22,167 nt of DNA. It comes from Thermoplasmata archaeon. GTDB taxonomy: Archaea; Thermoplasmatota; Thermoplasmata; Thermoplasmatales; Thermoplasmataceae. This document shows, piece after piece, positions 15,428-22,167 of this stretch. The translations under genes were made by a program, and so were the position numbers. The stretch's first letter is position 1. The number at the start of each line of letters is the position of its first letter. Below the pieces are notes generated by a model. The model was not told the origin of the DNA and searched no databases. It saw only the letters and a program-made list of their open reading frames with translations. The stretch spans positions 1 to 22,167 of the forward strand of contig JAJYVJ010000016.1 in assembly GCA_021792045.1 (NCBI GenBank). The letters are read 5' to 3'.

Positions 15428-15483
15428 TTTGGTCAACAAAATGTGAGGGAAAAGATTTTTCAAAAGATATCGGATATGCTTTC

Positions 15484-16866
15484 ATGCCAGTATCACCTAT
15501 CGAATTTCGTTATGGTCGAGAAGAAGTCAAGAATATCTTTTCCGAGGAATCTAGATTTAGATATCTCCTGAGGGTTGAGAGAGCCATTGCTCAGGCTGAA
15601 TCTGAATTCAAAGTTATACCAAGGGAGGCCTATGAATCTATTGCGACAGTTATTGACTCAGGAAATGTTTCACTGAACAGAATGAAGGAAATAGAAAGCG
15701 AGACAAGACATGATATTGCCGCTCTCGTAAAGGCAATTTCCGAGCAATGCCCTGAAAATGGAGACTATGTTCACTTTGGAGCTACGTCAAATGATATTGA
15801 CGACAGTGCAACAGCATTGCAGATAAAGGACTTCCTTTCTTATCTCGAGGATGATCTTCTAAGATTCCAGGAAACCCTTGCTTCTCTTGTTTTAAGGTAC
15901 AAAAATACGCCCATGCTGGGAAGAACGCATGGTCAGCATGCGAGTCCGATAACATTTGGACTGAAACTATCGGTTTACTTGACGGAAATGAATCGGCATG
16001 TAGAGAGACTTTTGCAGTCCTACAAGAGGATCATTGCGGGAAAATTATCTGGCCCAGTTGGAACTGGAGCTTCCCTAGGACCGGATTTCTTAAAGATCCA
16101 GGAAAGGGCTATGGAGATTCTAGGAATTTCGACAGATGTGCCTGCGAATCAGGTCGTTGATCGTGATAGATACATAGAATTCCTTTCGCTGATCAACCTC
16201 ATTGCCACTCTCTTGGAAAAAATTGGAACAGAAATAAGGAATCTGCAGCGACCGGAAATTGGTGAGGTTTCAGAATACTTTGATACATCCAGACAGATCG
16301 GATCGAGTTCCATGCCCAGCAAAGTGAATCCAATAAATTCAGAGAATGTTGTGAGCCTTGCACGATTCATAAGAAGCCTTATCATCTCCGAGTACGAGGC
16401 TGCAGTTACCTGGCACGAAAGAGACCTTACAAACAGCGCATCAGAGCGCTTTGTTATTCCGTATGCCTGTATACTCACCGATCATATCTTGACAAAAATG
16501 ACATCTGTTCTTGAAACCCTGAAAGTTGACGATAAGAGAATGCTTGATAACCTTCTTTCTGATGACTTCACCCTTTCAGAAGAGTATGTCACAGTGCTCA
16601 CCTCCTTGGGTGTTCCCAGACAGACCGCACACGAACTTGTAAGATCAAGTGCAATGTATGCGGACGCCCGTGGAATTTCCCTAACACAAGCTATTTTAAA
16701 GAATCGAGACGTACCCAGGGATGTTATTGCGAGGTTACCAAAAATTGATGATCCTACAAAGTTCGTTGGGCATTCGCGTGAATTGTGTGATCTTGCGCTT
16801 AAAGATTGGATAAAGACTAAATCAACTCTAATGGAGGGAAAAAAAGGTGGAAAGATTCAGAGATGA
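15484..16866 (+). CDS. purB: Adenylosuccinate lyase
   Basis: 460 residues of the fumarase/aspartase superfamily. It removes fumarate from SAICAR and from adenylosuccinate, two steps of AMP synthesis. The start MPVSPIEFRYGREEVKNIFSEE is the normal family N-terminus. The frame runs 40 codons further up, but that part is hydrophobic and unlike any PurB. Key regions are ETRHDIAALVKAISEQ (about 72-87, catalytic His), HFGATSNDIDDSA, LGRTHGQHASPITFG (second His), and the signature loop GSSSMPSKVNPINSENV (about 277-293) with the catalytic Ser. Active enzymes are homotetramers. The 3' end overlaps the next gene by 20 nt, and that gene's ribosome binding site (GGAGGG) lies within purB, so the two are translationally coupled. 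Confidence 0.95.
   Translation: MPVSPIEFRYGREEVKNIFSEESRFRYLLRVERAIAQAESEFKVIPREAYESIATVIDSGNVSLNRMKEIESETRHDIAALVKAISEQCPENGDYVHFGATSNDIDDSATALQIKDFLSYLEDDLLRFQETLASLVLRYKNTPMLGRTHGQHASPITFGLKLSVYLTEMNRHVERLLQSYKRIIAGKLSGPVGTGASLGPDFLKIQERAMEILGISTDVPANQVVDRDRYIEFLSLINLIATLLEKIGTEIRNLQRPEIGEVSEYFDTSRQIGSSSMPSKVNPINSENVVSLARFIRSLIISEYEAAVTWHERDLTNSASERFVIPYACILTDHILTKMTSVLETLKVDDKRMLDNLLSDDFTLSEEYVTVLTSLGVPRQTAHELVRSSAMYADARGISLTQAILKNRDVPRDVIARLPKIDDPTKFVGHSRELCDLALKDWIKTKSTLMEGKKGGKIQR
16833..16838 (+). promoter_or_regulatory. Internal ribosome binding site for the purB-coupled gene
   Basis: GGAGGG inside the last codons of purB, eight bases before a GTG at 16847. It is the main reason to choose this GTG as the start of the downstream gene, since no ATG is nearby in that frame. 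Confidence 0.6.
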
Positions 16867-17446
16867 GAAACATCTACTAAATGACATACTATCAATACTT
16901 TCGAAGGAGGAGAATAGTATCTCTGGTTTGCACAAAAAACTTGCAGAACACGGTAATGCAGTACACAGGCTTATCTTGACCGGATATCTTGATGCGCTCG
17001 TCGATCAGGGCATCCTTAGAAGAAGGGAAGTAAAGCCCTCCAGGATTTACTCCCTAAACACTCAGTCTGGGAGGGATGTTTATGATATTGTCGGGACCAT
17101 AGCAAGAAAATTATCTTCGGATAACAGCGGGGACGATGCCTTATTGCTTCTCTGTTACATTTTTAACAGACCGATATTCTCTCGGGAACTTGAAAGATGC
17201 AACGTCGACCTTCCAGTTTCTTACAAAAAAGTTAATTCCCCAAATAGAGCAGAATATTTGAGTATTCTTGAAAGACAAGGTATAAAAATTGCTCCTTCAA
17301 ATATGTTAATGGAACCAATCAGAGTTGATCAGGAACGACTTTTAAGACTTCTGAGGGAACTCACAAACATAACTCTAGAGGCCAGGAAATATACTGCCAT
17401 GGATAATGAAGTTAATCAAAAGACGCTCGGATCAGAGGACCGTTAA
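16847..17446 (+). CDS. Unknown protein with an N-terminal winged-helix-like domain
   Basis: 199 residues that I do not recognise as a named family. Residues about 5-70 look like a winged helix: helix LLNDILSILSK, short turn, helix ISGLHKKLAEHG, recognition-like helix VHRLILTGYLDALVDQGIL, then a wing RRREVKPSRIYSL. The part from 75 on is mainly helical, with hydrophobic DDALLLLCYIFNRPIFSRELERC and a second helix pair around 155-185. No membrane segment or catalytic motif is visible. It starts with GTG inside purB, with its own GGAGGG. Its stop codon overlaps the stop of the convergent diphthine-ammonia ligase by four bases. Coupling to purB would suit a regulator or partner of nucleotide synthesis, but that is only inference. 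Confidence 0.7.
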   Translation: MERFRDEKHLLNDILSILSKEENSISGLHKKLAEHGNAVHRLILTGYLDALVDQGILRRREVKPSRIYSLNTQSGRDVYDIVGTIARKLSSDNSGDDALLLLCYIFNRPIFSRELERCNVDLPVSYKKVNSPNRAEYLSILERQGIKIAPSNMLMEPIRVDQERLLRLLRELTNITLEARKYTAMDNEVNQKTLGSEDR

Positions 17447-18102
17447 CTGACCTCGTCGAGTAAAAGATAACCGTGAGAACCTTCCCACAAAATATGTGAT
17501 TTGGTAAGATTTAGACGTGTACCGTAACCTGGATAGGTCACGAATGTCTCGTATTCCCCTCCTTCACCGCTTATATTTATGCCAAATTTTTCTTCTTTTT
17601 TCTTTAATTCGACCAGATAATTTTCATCGATCACACGTCCAAGATCCTCTTTCGTAAAACCGTCTGCCGAAACAGATACAATGATCGGTGATATGCCTCG
17701 TCTGATAATTTCCATCAAAACATCCTCCTGATCCTTTCGCCAAAGTGGTGTGAAGGAACGCATATTTAGGTTTGTACATAAATTCTCTATCCTTGTCTTC
17801 TGATAATCTGATGCTATTGCTCCAGAGATCAGGGTACCGACGCCTGATTCAGCAAAATTTTTAAGCTTCGAGGCAAGGTTGTTCTCGTTAACATACTCTG
17901 ATCGCAGGTTGAGCAAACCAGAAACGAATGACGCCTTATCTGCGTTTGGGAAATGATACATGTAAGAAAATTCCTCCGGTATTACGGTGATAGCCTCAAC
18001 AATATCCATCCCCTGTTCAAGTGCTATCACGGTTGAAAGAAACGAATCTTTTCCGCCTGACATTAACGCGACCGCTTTCAAGAAATTTCTATTCCATAAC
18101 AT
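17443..18102 (-). CDS. dph6: Diphthine-ammonia ligase (Dph6-like ATP-pyrophosphatase)
   Basis: 219 residues from the start chosen here. The PP-loop SGGKDS (15-20) binds ATP, and the family marker GEGGEYETF lies near 179-187. HFPNADKASFVSGLL and VGTLISGAIASDYQKTRIENLC fit the adenine-nucleotide hydrolase-like fold. The enzyme carries out the last step of diphthamide synthesis, amidating diphthine on elongation factor 2. Length suits the single-domain archaeal form. The start is uncertain. ATG at 18102 is used; TTG at 18081 would give MKAVALMSGGKDS, the commonest family start; ATGs at 18120, 18129 and 18144 and a TTG at 18162 are also in frame, and 18144 best fits the TATA element near 18180. 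It stands alone on the minus strand between two plus-strand genes. Confidence 0.88.
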   Translation of the reverse strand: MLWNRNFLKAVALMSGGKDSFLSTVIALEQGMDIVEAITVIPEEFSYMYHFPNADKASFVSGLLNLRSEYVNENNLASKLKNFAESGVGTLISGAIASDYQKTRIENLCTNLNMRSFTPLWRKDQEDVLMEIIRRGISPIIVSVSADGFTKEDLGRVIDENYLVELKKKEEKFGINISGEGGEYETFVTYPGYGTRLNLTKSHILWEGSHGYLLLDEVS

Positions 18103-18173
18103 CGGGCAGATTAAAAACATTTCATCCATCCAAAATGCACGCATCGAGCATGATTTGCTCAAAGAGCGACATT

Positions 18174-18183
18174 CATATTAAAT
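18174..18183. promoter_or_regulatory. AT element between dph6 and the peroxiredoxin gene
   Basis: CATATTAAAT reads as a TATA box on both strands. Rightward it would start transcription near 18205, giving the peroxiredoxin ATG (18213) a leader of about eight bases. Leftward it would start near 18155, just before the dph6 ATG at 18144. GATATATC at 18190-18197 is an alternative for the rightward gene. Confidence 0.4.
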
Positions 18184-18212
18184 AACGTGGATATATCGCT
18201 GGTTGATTTAAG

Positions 18213-18686
18213 ATGACAGTTGAAGTTGGAGAACGCGCACCAGAATTTGAAGCGTTGGATCAAAATCTGAAGCAGAGAAAGCTATCAGAGTTTAAGGGCC
18301 AGAAATTGGTTCTTGCATTTTTCCCTGGAGCCTTTACGGGCGTATGTACCAAAGAGATGTGCAGATTCAGGGATTCTATGGCAGGATTCAATAACCTCGG
18401 AGCGAAAGTTGTTGGTATAAGCGTTGATACGCCATTCTCCCTTGCTGAATTTGCAAAGGCTAACAAACTAAATTTCGATCTACTCAGTGATGCAGAAAAG
18501 AATGTCTCAAAAAAATACGGTGTTCTCTATGAGAACTTTGTGAATATCCCCGGTCTCAGGGCTTCCAAGAGATCCGTTTTTGTACTGGACAAGGAAGGCA
18601 ATGTCAGATACAAGTGGGTTTCCGAGGATCCAGGTGTGGAACCGGACTATGAAAGGGTAAAAGAAGAAGTGTCAAAACTAGCATAG
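18213..18686 (+). CDS. Peroxiredoxin, Bcp/AhpE-like
   Basis: 157 residues, thioredoxin fold. Peroxidatic Cys45 lies in PGAFTGVCTKEMC (38-50), the P-x3-T-x2-C motif. Cys50, five residues on in the same helix, can act as the resolving cysteine, as in the atypical two-Cys Bcp group. The conserved Arg is in GLRASKRSVFVLDKEG (114-129). It reduces hydrogen peroxide and organic hydroperoxides, drawing electrons from a thioredoxin-like donor, in the cytoplasm. Such protection fits an aerobic or facultative acidophile exposed to metal-driven oxidation. It is divergent from dph6 and monocistronic: the next gene has its own TATA box. Subgroup (Bcp or AhpE) is uncertain; the family is not. Confidence 0.95.
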   Translation: MTVEVGERAPEFEALDQNLKQRKLSEFKGQKLVLAFFPGAFTGVCTKEMCRFRDSMAGFNNLGAKVVGISVDTPFSLAEFAKANKLNFDLLSDAEKNVSKKYGVLYENFVNIPGLRASKRSVFVLDKEGNVRYKWVSEDPGVEPDYERVKEEVSKLA

Positions 18687-18711
18687 ATATATCTTAATTA
18701 AAGCATATTTC

Positions 18712-18719
18712 TTTATATT
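18712..18719 (+). promoter_or_regulatory. TATA box of the DUF2240-like gene
   Basis: TTTATATT is centred about 24 nt before the ATG at 18739, the spacing for a leaderless transcript. Confidence 0.6.
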
Positions 18720-18738
18720 TCCCAGTAATGGGATTGCA

Positions 18739-19227
18739 ATGAATATTGACCTTTCAAAGAAATTGATTACAGCGGCATTTTCCATGAAGAAGGGCGCGAA
18801 AGGGCTAACCCTTCAGGATTTTATTAGTACACTTTCTTTTAAGAAAAATCTCCTTGACCCGGAGACTGTTACGGAATTTGTGAAAGCTGCTAGCAACGCC
18901 AATATTCTTGTTGAACGTGAAGATCTTTACATCCCGAACTTCAGCGTATCGGGCATAATCGTGCCACTGGATTTCTCTGTGACCAGAGAAGAGCTTTTTT
19001 CCTCGTCTGTGGAGCGACCCGTCGTCGACAGGATCCTTGATTCCATGGTGATTAGCGGAAAATTCAGCAAGAAAGAGATCATAGAAAAGGCAAGGGAAAT
19101 AATGTCTGGATCCCAGTTCATGACCTTCGAGATAGCTCTTCTTGCATTGATGTCTGATCTGGGATACGATACCAAGCAATTCTGTGATGAACTTCTTGCA
19201 GGTCTCAGGTCCAAGCATTCAGTCTGA
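18739..19227 (+). CDS. DUF2240-like archaeal protein
   Basis: 162 residues. The first 85 resemble the archaeal DUF2240 family as I recall it: a helical part with LTLQDFISTLSFKKNLLDPETVTEFVKAASNANIL (23-57), then LYIPNFSVSGIIVPLDFSVTREELF (about 63-87), the diagnostic 'PNF-x-VS...PL-x-F' segment. The rest (about 93-160) is helical: VVDRILDSMVISGKFSKKEIIEKAREIM and FMTFEIALLALMSDLGYD. The N-terminal pattern suggests a winged-helix-like fold. Function is unknown for the family. A TATA box gives it its own leaderless promoter. Its last nine bases overlap the 3' end of the TPR gene on the other strand. The family call is moderate; the gene itself is solid. Confidence 0.75.
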   Translation: MNIDLSKKLITAAFSMKKGAKGLTLQDFISTLSFKKNLLDPETVTEFVKAASNANILVEREDLYIPNFSVSGIIVPLDFSVTREELFSSSVERPVVDRILDSMVISGKFSKKEIIEKAREIMSGSQFMTFEIALLALMSDLGYDTKQFCDELLAGLRSKHSV

Positions 19228-19962
19228 CTTCGATCTTTGGGCTATTTTTATCGCAAGATCGACATTTTCCTTGGACATTGCGATATCTGCAAGAACGTCA
19301 TAAAGAAAGGTTATGGATTCCTTGAAATTCTTTCGTTCCTTCTTGTTCTTGATTTTTTTGGCGATCTCATCCGCCTGATCCATCGCCTTGTTTCCGAGTT
19401 CTAGCGCCTCGTCCGGATCTTTGTCCTCGCTGATAATGCTTATCTTATTGGTAAGCGCCTCGAAATAATCTTCCCAATCATCATTATCCTTGGAGAGTGT
19501 CAGTACCTCATCAAATATCTTTAGAGCCTCATTTCTGCCCTTCTTTGAATCCATTTTCATGCTTCCAAGCGAATTAAGGCTCATTGCTATGAAAACGGGC
19601 TCATTCATTTTTCTCGATAAATCAAGTGCCCTATTAGCAAAGGCTTCAGCCTCCTGATTTTTTCCCGCACTTGAAACAGCTGAGGCAAGGCTGAGTAAGT
19701 CCATAACAACGAGATCTTGATCATCAAGTTTTTCATGAATATGAAGGGAAATCTCACCGAATTTCTTAGCCTCATCATACCCTTCCTTTCCGAGTAGAGA
19801 ATATACTGTTGAGAGGCGTTGGCAGAAATCCGCAGTATCTTCATTCTCCTTGTCCTTCAGCACCTCATATCCTTTCAGGTATTCCCTTATACTATCAATG
19901 TTCTTTCCTTTACCTAGCAGCTGATCGCCAGTTTTCATATAATTCTCAAGTTCTGGATCCAT
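19219..19962 (-). CDS. TPR-repeat protein
   Basis: 247 residues, almost all alpha-helical, strongly charged, no membrane segment. Tetratricopeptide-like helix pairs can be traced at about 5-38 (GDQLLGKGKNIDSIREYLKGYEVL), 42-75 (STVYSLLGKEGYDEAKKFGEISL), 82-115 (SLASAVSSAGKNQEAEAFANRALDL) and 122-155 (SLNSLGSMKMDSKKGRNEALKIFDEVL). A further pair follows at 165-195, with a Lys-rich linker (IAKKIKNKKERKNFKES) and a last helix pair. TPR arrays bind other proteins; the partner is unknown. Its promoter (TAAATTATT, 19981-19989) is centred 23 nt from the ATG, so the transcript is leaderless. It converges on, and overlaps by nine bases, the DUF2240-like gene. There is no further hint of role. Confidence 0.85.
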   Translation of the reverse strand: MDPELENYMKTGDQLLGKGKNIDSIREYLKGYEVLKDKENEDTADFCQRLSTVYSLLGKEGYDEAKKFGEISLHIHEKLDDQDLVVMDLLSLASAVSSAGKNQEAEAFANRALDLSRKMNEPVFIAMSLNSLGSMKMDSKKGRNEALKIFDEVLTLSKDNDDWEDYFEALTNKISIISEDKDPDEALELGNKAMDQADEIAKKIKNKKERKNFKESITFLYDVLADIAMSKENVDLAIKIAQRSKSD

Positions 19963-19980
19963 CTATATTCGCTCATCTGT

Positions 19981-19989
19981 AATAATTTA
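19981..19989 (-). promoter_or_regulatory. TATA box of the TPR gene
   Basis: The minus strand reads TAAATTATT, centred about 23 nt before the ATG at 19962. It lies against the HMG-CoA reductase stop codon (20000), so the TPR gene can be transcribed separately from the gene upstream. Confidence 0.5.
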
Positions 19990-19999
19990 GGGACTATTA

Positions 20000-21259
20000 T
20001 TAATTCTTCTTTCTCATCTCATCGTAAAGCGATGCTGCTCTTGACATACTAATGTCCTTTTCCTGTATCATTATTTTTGATATTGCTTCGATCATTTCGC
20101 CAGTCGCGCCGACCGAAGCTGCTATTGATCTGGCATGAAGCCTCATGTGCCCCTCTTGAATTCCTTCGGAACACAGGGCCCGAAGTGCAGCAAAATTCTG
20201 CGCCAAACCAATAGAAGCCAAAACATTAGAAAATTCCCTTGAATCACTGATGTTCAATATTTTTCGAAAGATCGCTGCTTTCCTGACGGAATTCGTGGAA
20301 CCTCCGACGGTACCGACAGCAAGTGGAATCTCTATTTCTCCAACAAGATTTTCTGAGTCATCCAGGGAATACTTGGATAACGAAAGATTACTACTGACAT
20401 GGAAATATGTGTGGGCGTTAGCTTCTGCTGCCCTCCAGTCATTTAGTGTGGCAAGAAGGACTGCATCGATGCCGTTCATTATGCCTTTGTTATGAGTGGC
20501 CGCTCGGAACGGATCGACATTGGCCATCTCAAATGCCTTTACAATCCGTTTGGAAACTTCGCTCCCCCCAATCATATCACTTTTAAAGATCGCCCTGCTT
20601 TTCGTCACCCTGTTTGGCGTGAGGTTACTAAGAATGCGAAGGTTGGTCTCAATATCGAACTGTTCCGTCAAAAAGGATGCCACAGCTTCGCACATGCTGT
20701 TGATGATGTTTGCCCCCATTGCATCTCTGACATCAACGTAGATTTCCAGGAGAACACTCTTCCCAGGATCGTTAAGAACACGCGTACGAATGTCCTTTGC
20801 ACCGGCATTAAGCTTTTTTAGAGTTCTGCTTCGTGAATTTGCGACATCCAATATCTCATCCCGTACCTTCTGTATATGATCTATTGCTCTTTCAGGATCG
20901 TTTACGTTGATGAGCTGGATCTGGCCGATCATGACCGGAACGGATGACTCGGCAGTAAAACCTCCAGATTCATTTGCTATTCTGGAAGAATTTGAACACG
21001 CTGCAACAACAGAGGCCTCTTCTATGGCCATGGGAACAAAGTATGATTTTCCGTTAACGATAAAATTTGGAACGATTCCTACGGGTATTTCCAATGTGGA
21101 AATAACGTTCTCGACCAGTTTTCCGGCCAGGTCGGTATCGAGGCTCCCAGTCTTGTAAAGTTCATCTATCTCTTCATTGCTGAGATTTGCTTCCTTTGCG
21201 ACTATTGAGAGCCTCTCTTTTGGAGTGAGTTTATAAAACCCCGAGAATCGGTTTGACAT
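20000..21259 (-). CDS. mvaA: HMG-CoA reductase, class II
   Basis: 419 residues, the length of class II (Pseudomonas mevalonii-like) reductase, not the roughly 400-residue class I typical of most archaea. The class II start NRFSGFYKLTPKERLSIVA (3-21) is present. Catalytic residues are Glu80/81 in MAIEEASVVAA, Lys258 in ATHNKGIMNGIDAV (255-267), Asp274 in LNDWRA, and His375 in HMRLHARSIA (371-380). The dinucleotide-binding DVRDAMGANIINSMCE (176-191) is clear. It reduces HMG-CoA to mevalonate, the committed step toward the isoprenoid chains of archaeal ether lipids. Thermoplasmatales and Archaeoglobales are known to carry this bacterial-type enzyme, explained by lateral transfer. A TATA box (21279-21286) lies 23 nt before the ATG. 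Cofactor choice (NADH or NADPH) is not evident. Confidence 0.96.
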   Translation of the reverse strand: MSNRFSGFYKLTPKERLSIVAKEANLSNEEIDELYKTGSLDTDLAGKLVENVISTLEIPVGIVPNFIVNGKSYFVPMAIEEASVVAACSNSSRIANESGGFTAESSVPVMIGQIQLINVNDPERAIDHIQKVRDEILDVANSRSRTLKKLNAGAKDIRTRVLNDPGKSVLLEIYVDVRDAMGANIINSMCEAVASFLTEQFDIETNLRILSNLTPNRVTKSRAIFKSDMIGGSEVSKRIVKAFEMANVDPFRAATHNKGIMNGIDAVLLATLNDWRAAEANAHTYFHVSSNLSLSKYSLDDSENLVGEIEIPLAVGTVGGSTNSVRKAAIFRKILNISDSREFSNVLASIGLAQNFAALRALCSEGIQEGHMRLHARSIAASVGATGEMIEAISKIMIQEKDISMSRAASLYDEMRKKN

Positions 21260-21278
21260 ACCATGTGATTCTGTAAGG

Positions 21279-21286
21279 TTTAAAAT
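21279..21286 (-). promoter_or_regulatory. TATA box of the HMG-CoA reductase gene
   Basis: The minus strand reads ATTTTAAA, centred about 23 nt before the ATG at 21259. The divergent pyrB promoter is about 90 nt away and separate. Confidence 0.55.
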
Positions 21287-21372
21287 ACTATTCAGGTAGT
21301 AGGTTTAAGATAAAACGATCCGAACAGGAGATGATCGATCACTAATTTGATGTCGTCTTCGATTTCAGCAAA

Positions 21373-21380
21373 TTTTTATC
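21373..21380 (+). promoter_or_regulatory. TATA box of pyrB
   Basis: TTTTTATC is centred about 25 nt before the ATG at 21402, consistent with a leaderless transcript. No ribosome binding site precedes the start codon. Confidence 0.5.
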
Positions 21381-21401
21381 TCTCCTTGAGTTAACTCGTT
21401 A

Positions 21402-22167
21402 ATGTTAAAGAACAAGAGCCTTGTTTCAATTGAAGACGTGACAACCACGGAACTTGAGGAAATATTCAAAATTGCTGGCGAGATGGAGACCTTTCTGACT
21501 TCAGGCAAGCCGCTTAAAACCATGGATGGAAAGATTATGGTTACAATTTTTTACGAACCCAGCACACGAACCAGACTTTCATTTGAAAGCGCTATGCATA
21601 GGCTTGGTGGAAGCGTCCTTTCCATTTCTGAAATTAAATCATCATCCGTTGCAAAGGGAGAGACACTCGCGGATACTGTCAGGATGGCCGAAGGTTATGC
21701 AGACGTGATTGTAGTTCGCCACCCGATGGAGGGGGCAGCAAGACTTGCTTCCCGCTTTTCGAGCAAACCGGTGATAAATGCTGGAGACGGATCCGGGCAG
21801 CATCCAACGCAGACAATACTTGATCTCTACACGATAAGAAAAGAAATAGGGGATCTGAATGGGAAAGAGATAACGATTGTTGGGGACCTGAAATATGGGA
21901 GAACTGTACATTCCCTCCTAATAGCACTCAGTAAATATGATGTTTCTGTAAACCTTGTTTCTCCTCAACTCCTCAGACTTCCGAATTATGTGTATTCAAG
22001 GATTGAGAACAGTATGAAGGTGAGGATGACGGAAGATCTTAACAGAGTCATAGAAACAACGGACGTGCTATATGTTACGAGAATACAGAAAGAAAGATTT
22101 TCTGATCCAAACGAATATAAGAGTGTCATCGGTTCCTACTCGATAAACATGAACACAGTCTCGGCGA
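21402..22167 (+). CDS. pyrB: Aspartate carbamoyltransferase catalytic subunit, 5' part
   Basis: The first 255 residues are in the window (the family has about 300-310), and the frame is open to the last base. The carbamoyl-phosphate site is visible: STRTR (54-58), the 80s loop SSVAKGE (81-87), RHPMEGAA (106-113), and GDGSGQHPTQTILD (128-141) with the conserved His134 and Gln137. The aspartate domain starts with IGDLNGKEITIVGDLKYGRTVHSL, where DLKYGRTVHS is the ATCase rather than OTCase signature. It joins carbamoyl phosphate to aspartate in the first committed step of UMP synthesis. In archaea the regulatory subunit gene pyrI usually follows; that would lie outside. The start is set by the TATA spacing. 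Divergent from HMG-CoA reductase. Confidence 0.97.
   Translation, partial: MLKNKSLVSIEDVTTTELEEIFKIAGEMETFLTSGKPLKTMDGKIMVTIFYEPSTRTRLSFESAMHRLGGSVLSISEIKSSSVAKGETLADTVRMAEGYADVIVVRHPMEGAARLASRFSSKPVINAGDGSGQHPTQTILDLYTIRKEIGDLNGKEITIVGDLKYGRTVHSLLIALSKYDVSVNLVSPQLLRLPNYVYSRIENSMKVRMTEDLNRVIETTDVLYVTRIQKERFSDPNEYKSVIGSYSINMNTVSA

Larger units (their letters stand above)
15146..15483. other. Divergent gap between the glycosyltransferase and purB
   Basis: 338 bases. It holds the glycosyltransferase promoter at the left and a purB promoter at the right. A wide inverted repeat, TCGTTAAA (15224-15231) with TTTAACGA (15277-15284), is followed on the plus strand by a T-rich stretch. The purB frame stays open back to 15364 and another frame is open from 15308, but neither resembles a protein I know. 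I see no RNA gene. Confidence 0.45.

Noticed and set aside
15308..15571. 87-codon plus-strand ORF upstream of and into purB
   Set aside because: It overlaps the conserved N-terminus of purB in another frame, has no recognisable motif or ribosome binding site, and its composition looks like AT-rich chance coding.
21642..21927. Two overlapping minus-strand ORFs at the right end
   Set aside because: Both are antisense to the carbamoyl-phosphate and aspartate-binding regions of pyrB, which is unmistakable in the plus strand.
1..22167. tRNA, rRNA, CRISPR array, insertion sequence or phage gene
   Set aside because: I read both strands for T-loop-like sequences, regularly spaced repeats, transposase motifs and terminal inverted repeats and found none that I could support by eye.

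Overview
The window is a 22 kb piece of chromosome from a Thermoplasmatales archaeon (Thermoplasma, Ferroplasma, Cuniculiplasma and relatives). The evidence is the gene set: the C-terminus of a Cdc48/VAT-type AAA ATPase, a proteasome beta subunit with an eight-residue propeptide very like the Thermoplasma one, an archaeal aRF1, the termination nuclease aCPSF1/FttA, a split transketolase with a TalC-type transaldolase, FtsZ, and a bacterial-type (class II) HMG-CoA reductase. Many start codons lie 23-27 nt from a TATA element, which implies leaderless mRNAs. The residues I recall from T. acidophilum proteasome beta differ in many places, so this is probably not that species.

Layout. 1-3195: end of the AAA ATPase, a CsaA-like tRNA-binding OB-fold protein, a small PRC-barrel protein, aRF1 on the minus strand, and archaeal UMP kinase diverging from it. 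3209-7289 (all minus): a radical-SAM-like protein that has lost two of the three cluster cysteines, an operon of a PadR repressor with an ABC-2 exporter (ATPase and permease), and a two-CBS-domain protein. 7290-10186: a noncoding stretch, then psmB and aCPSF1. 10230-15145 (minus): transaldolase and the two transketolase subunits as one operon, ftsZ, and a membrane processive-type family 2 glycosyltransferase. 15484-19227: purB overlapping a winged-helix gene of unknown role, a diphthine-ammonia ligase on the minus strand, a Bcp-type peroxiredoxin and a DUF2240-like protein. 19219-22167: a TPR protein, HMG-CoA reductase, and the start of pyrB, cut by the window end.

Functionally this is housekeeping DNA. 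It covers nucleotide synthesis (pyrH, purB, pyrB), translation and its factors (aRF1, diphthamide on EF2, CsaA-like protein), protein turnover (VAT, proteasome), transcription termination (aCPSF1), non-oxidative pentose-phosphate interconversion, isoprenoid lipid synthesis, cell division and surface glycan synthesis. I see no tRNA, rRNA, CRISPR array, transposase or phage gene.

The items most worth a second look are the cluster-less radical SAM homologue at 3209-4342, the single TATA box centred between the start codons of aRF1 and pyrH, the CGATATC/GATATCG operator in front of the PadR operon, a 20-bp palindrome on the transketolase promoter, and the unknown winged-helix gene coupled to purB. 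I found no clear new multi-gene system.
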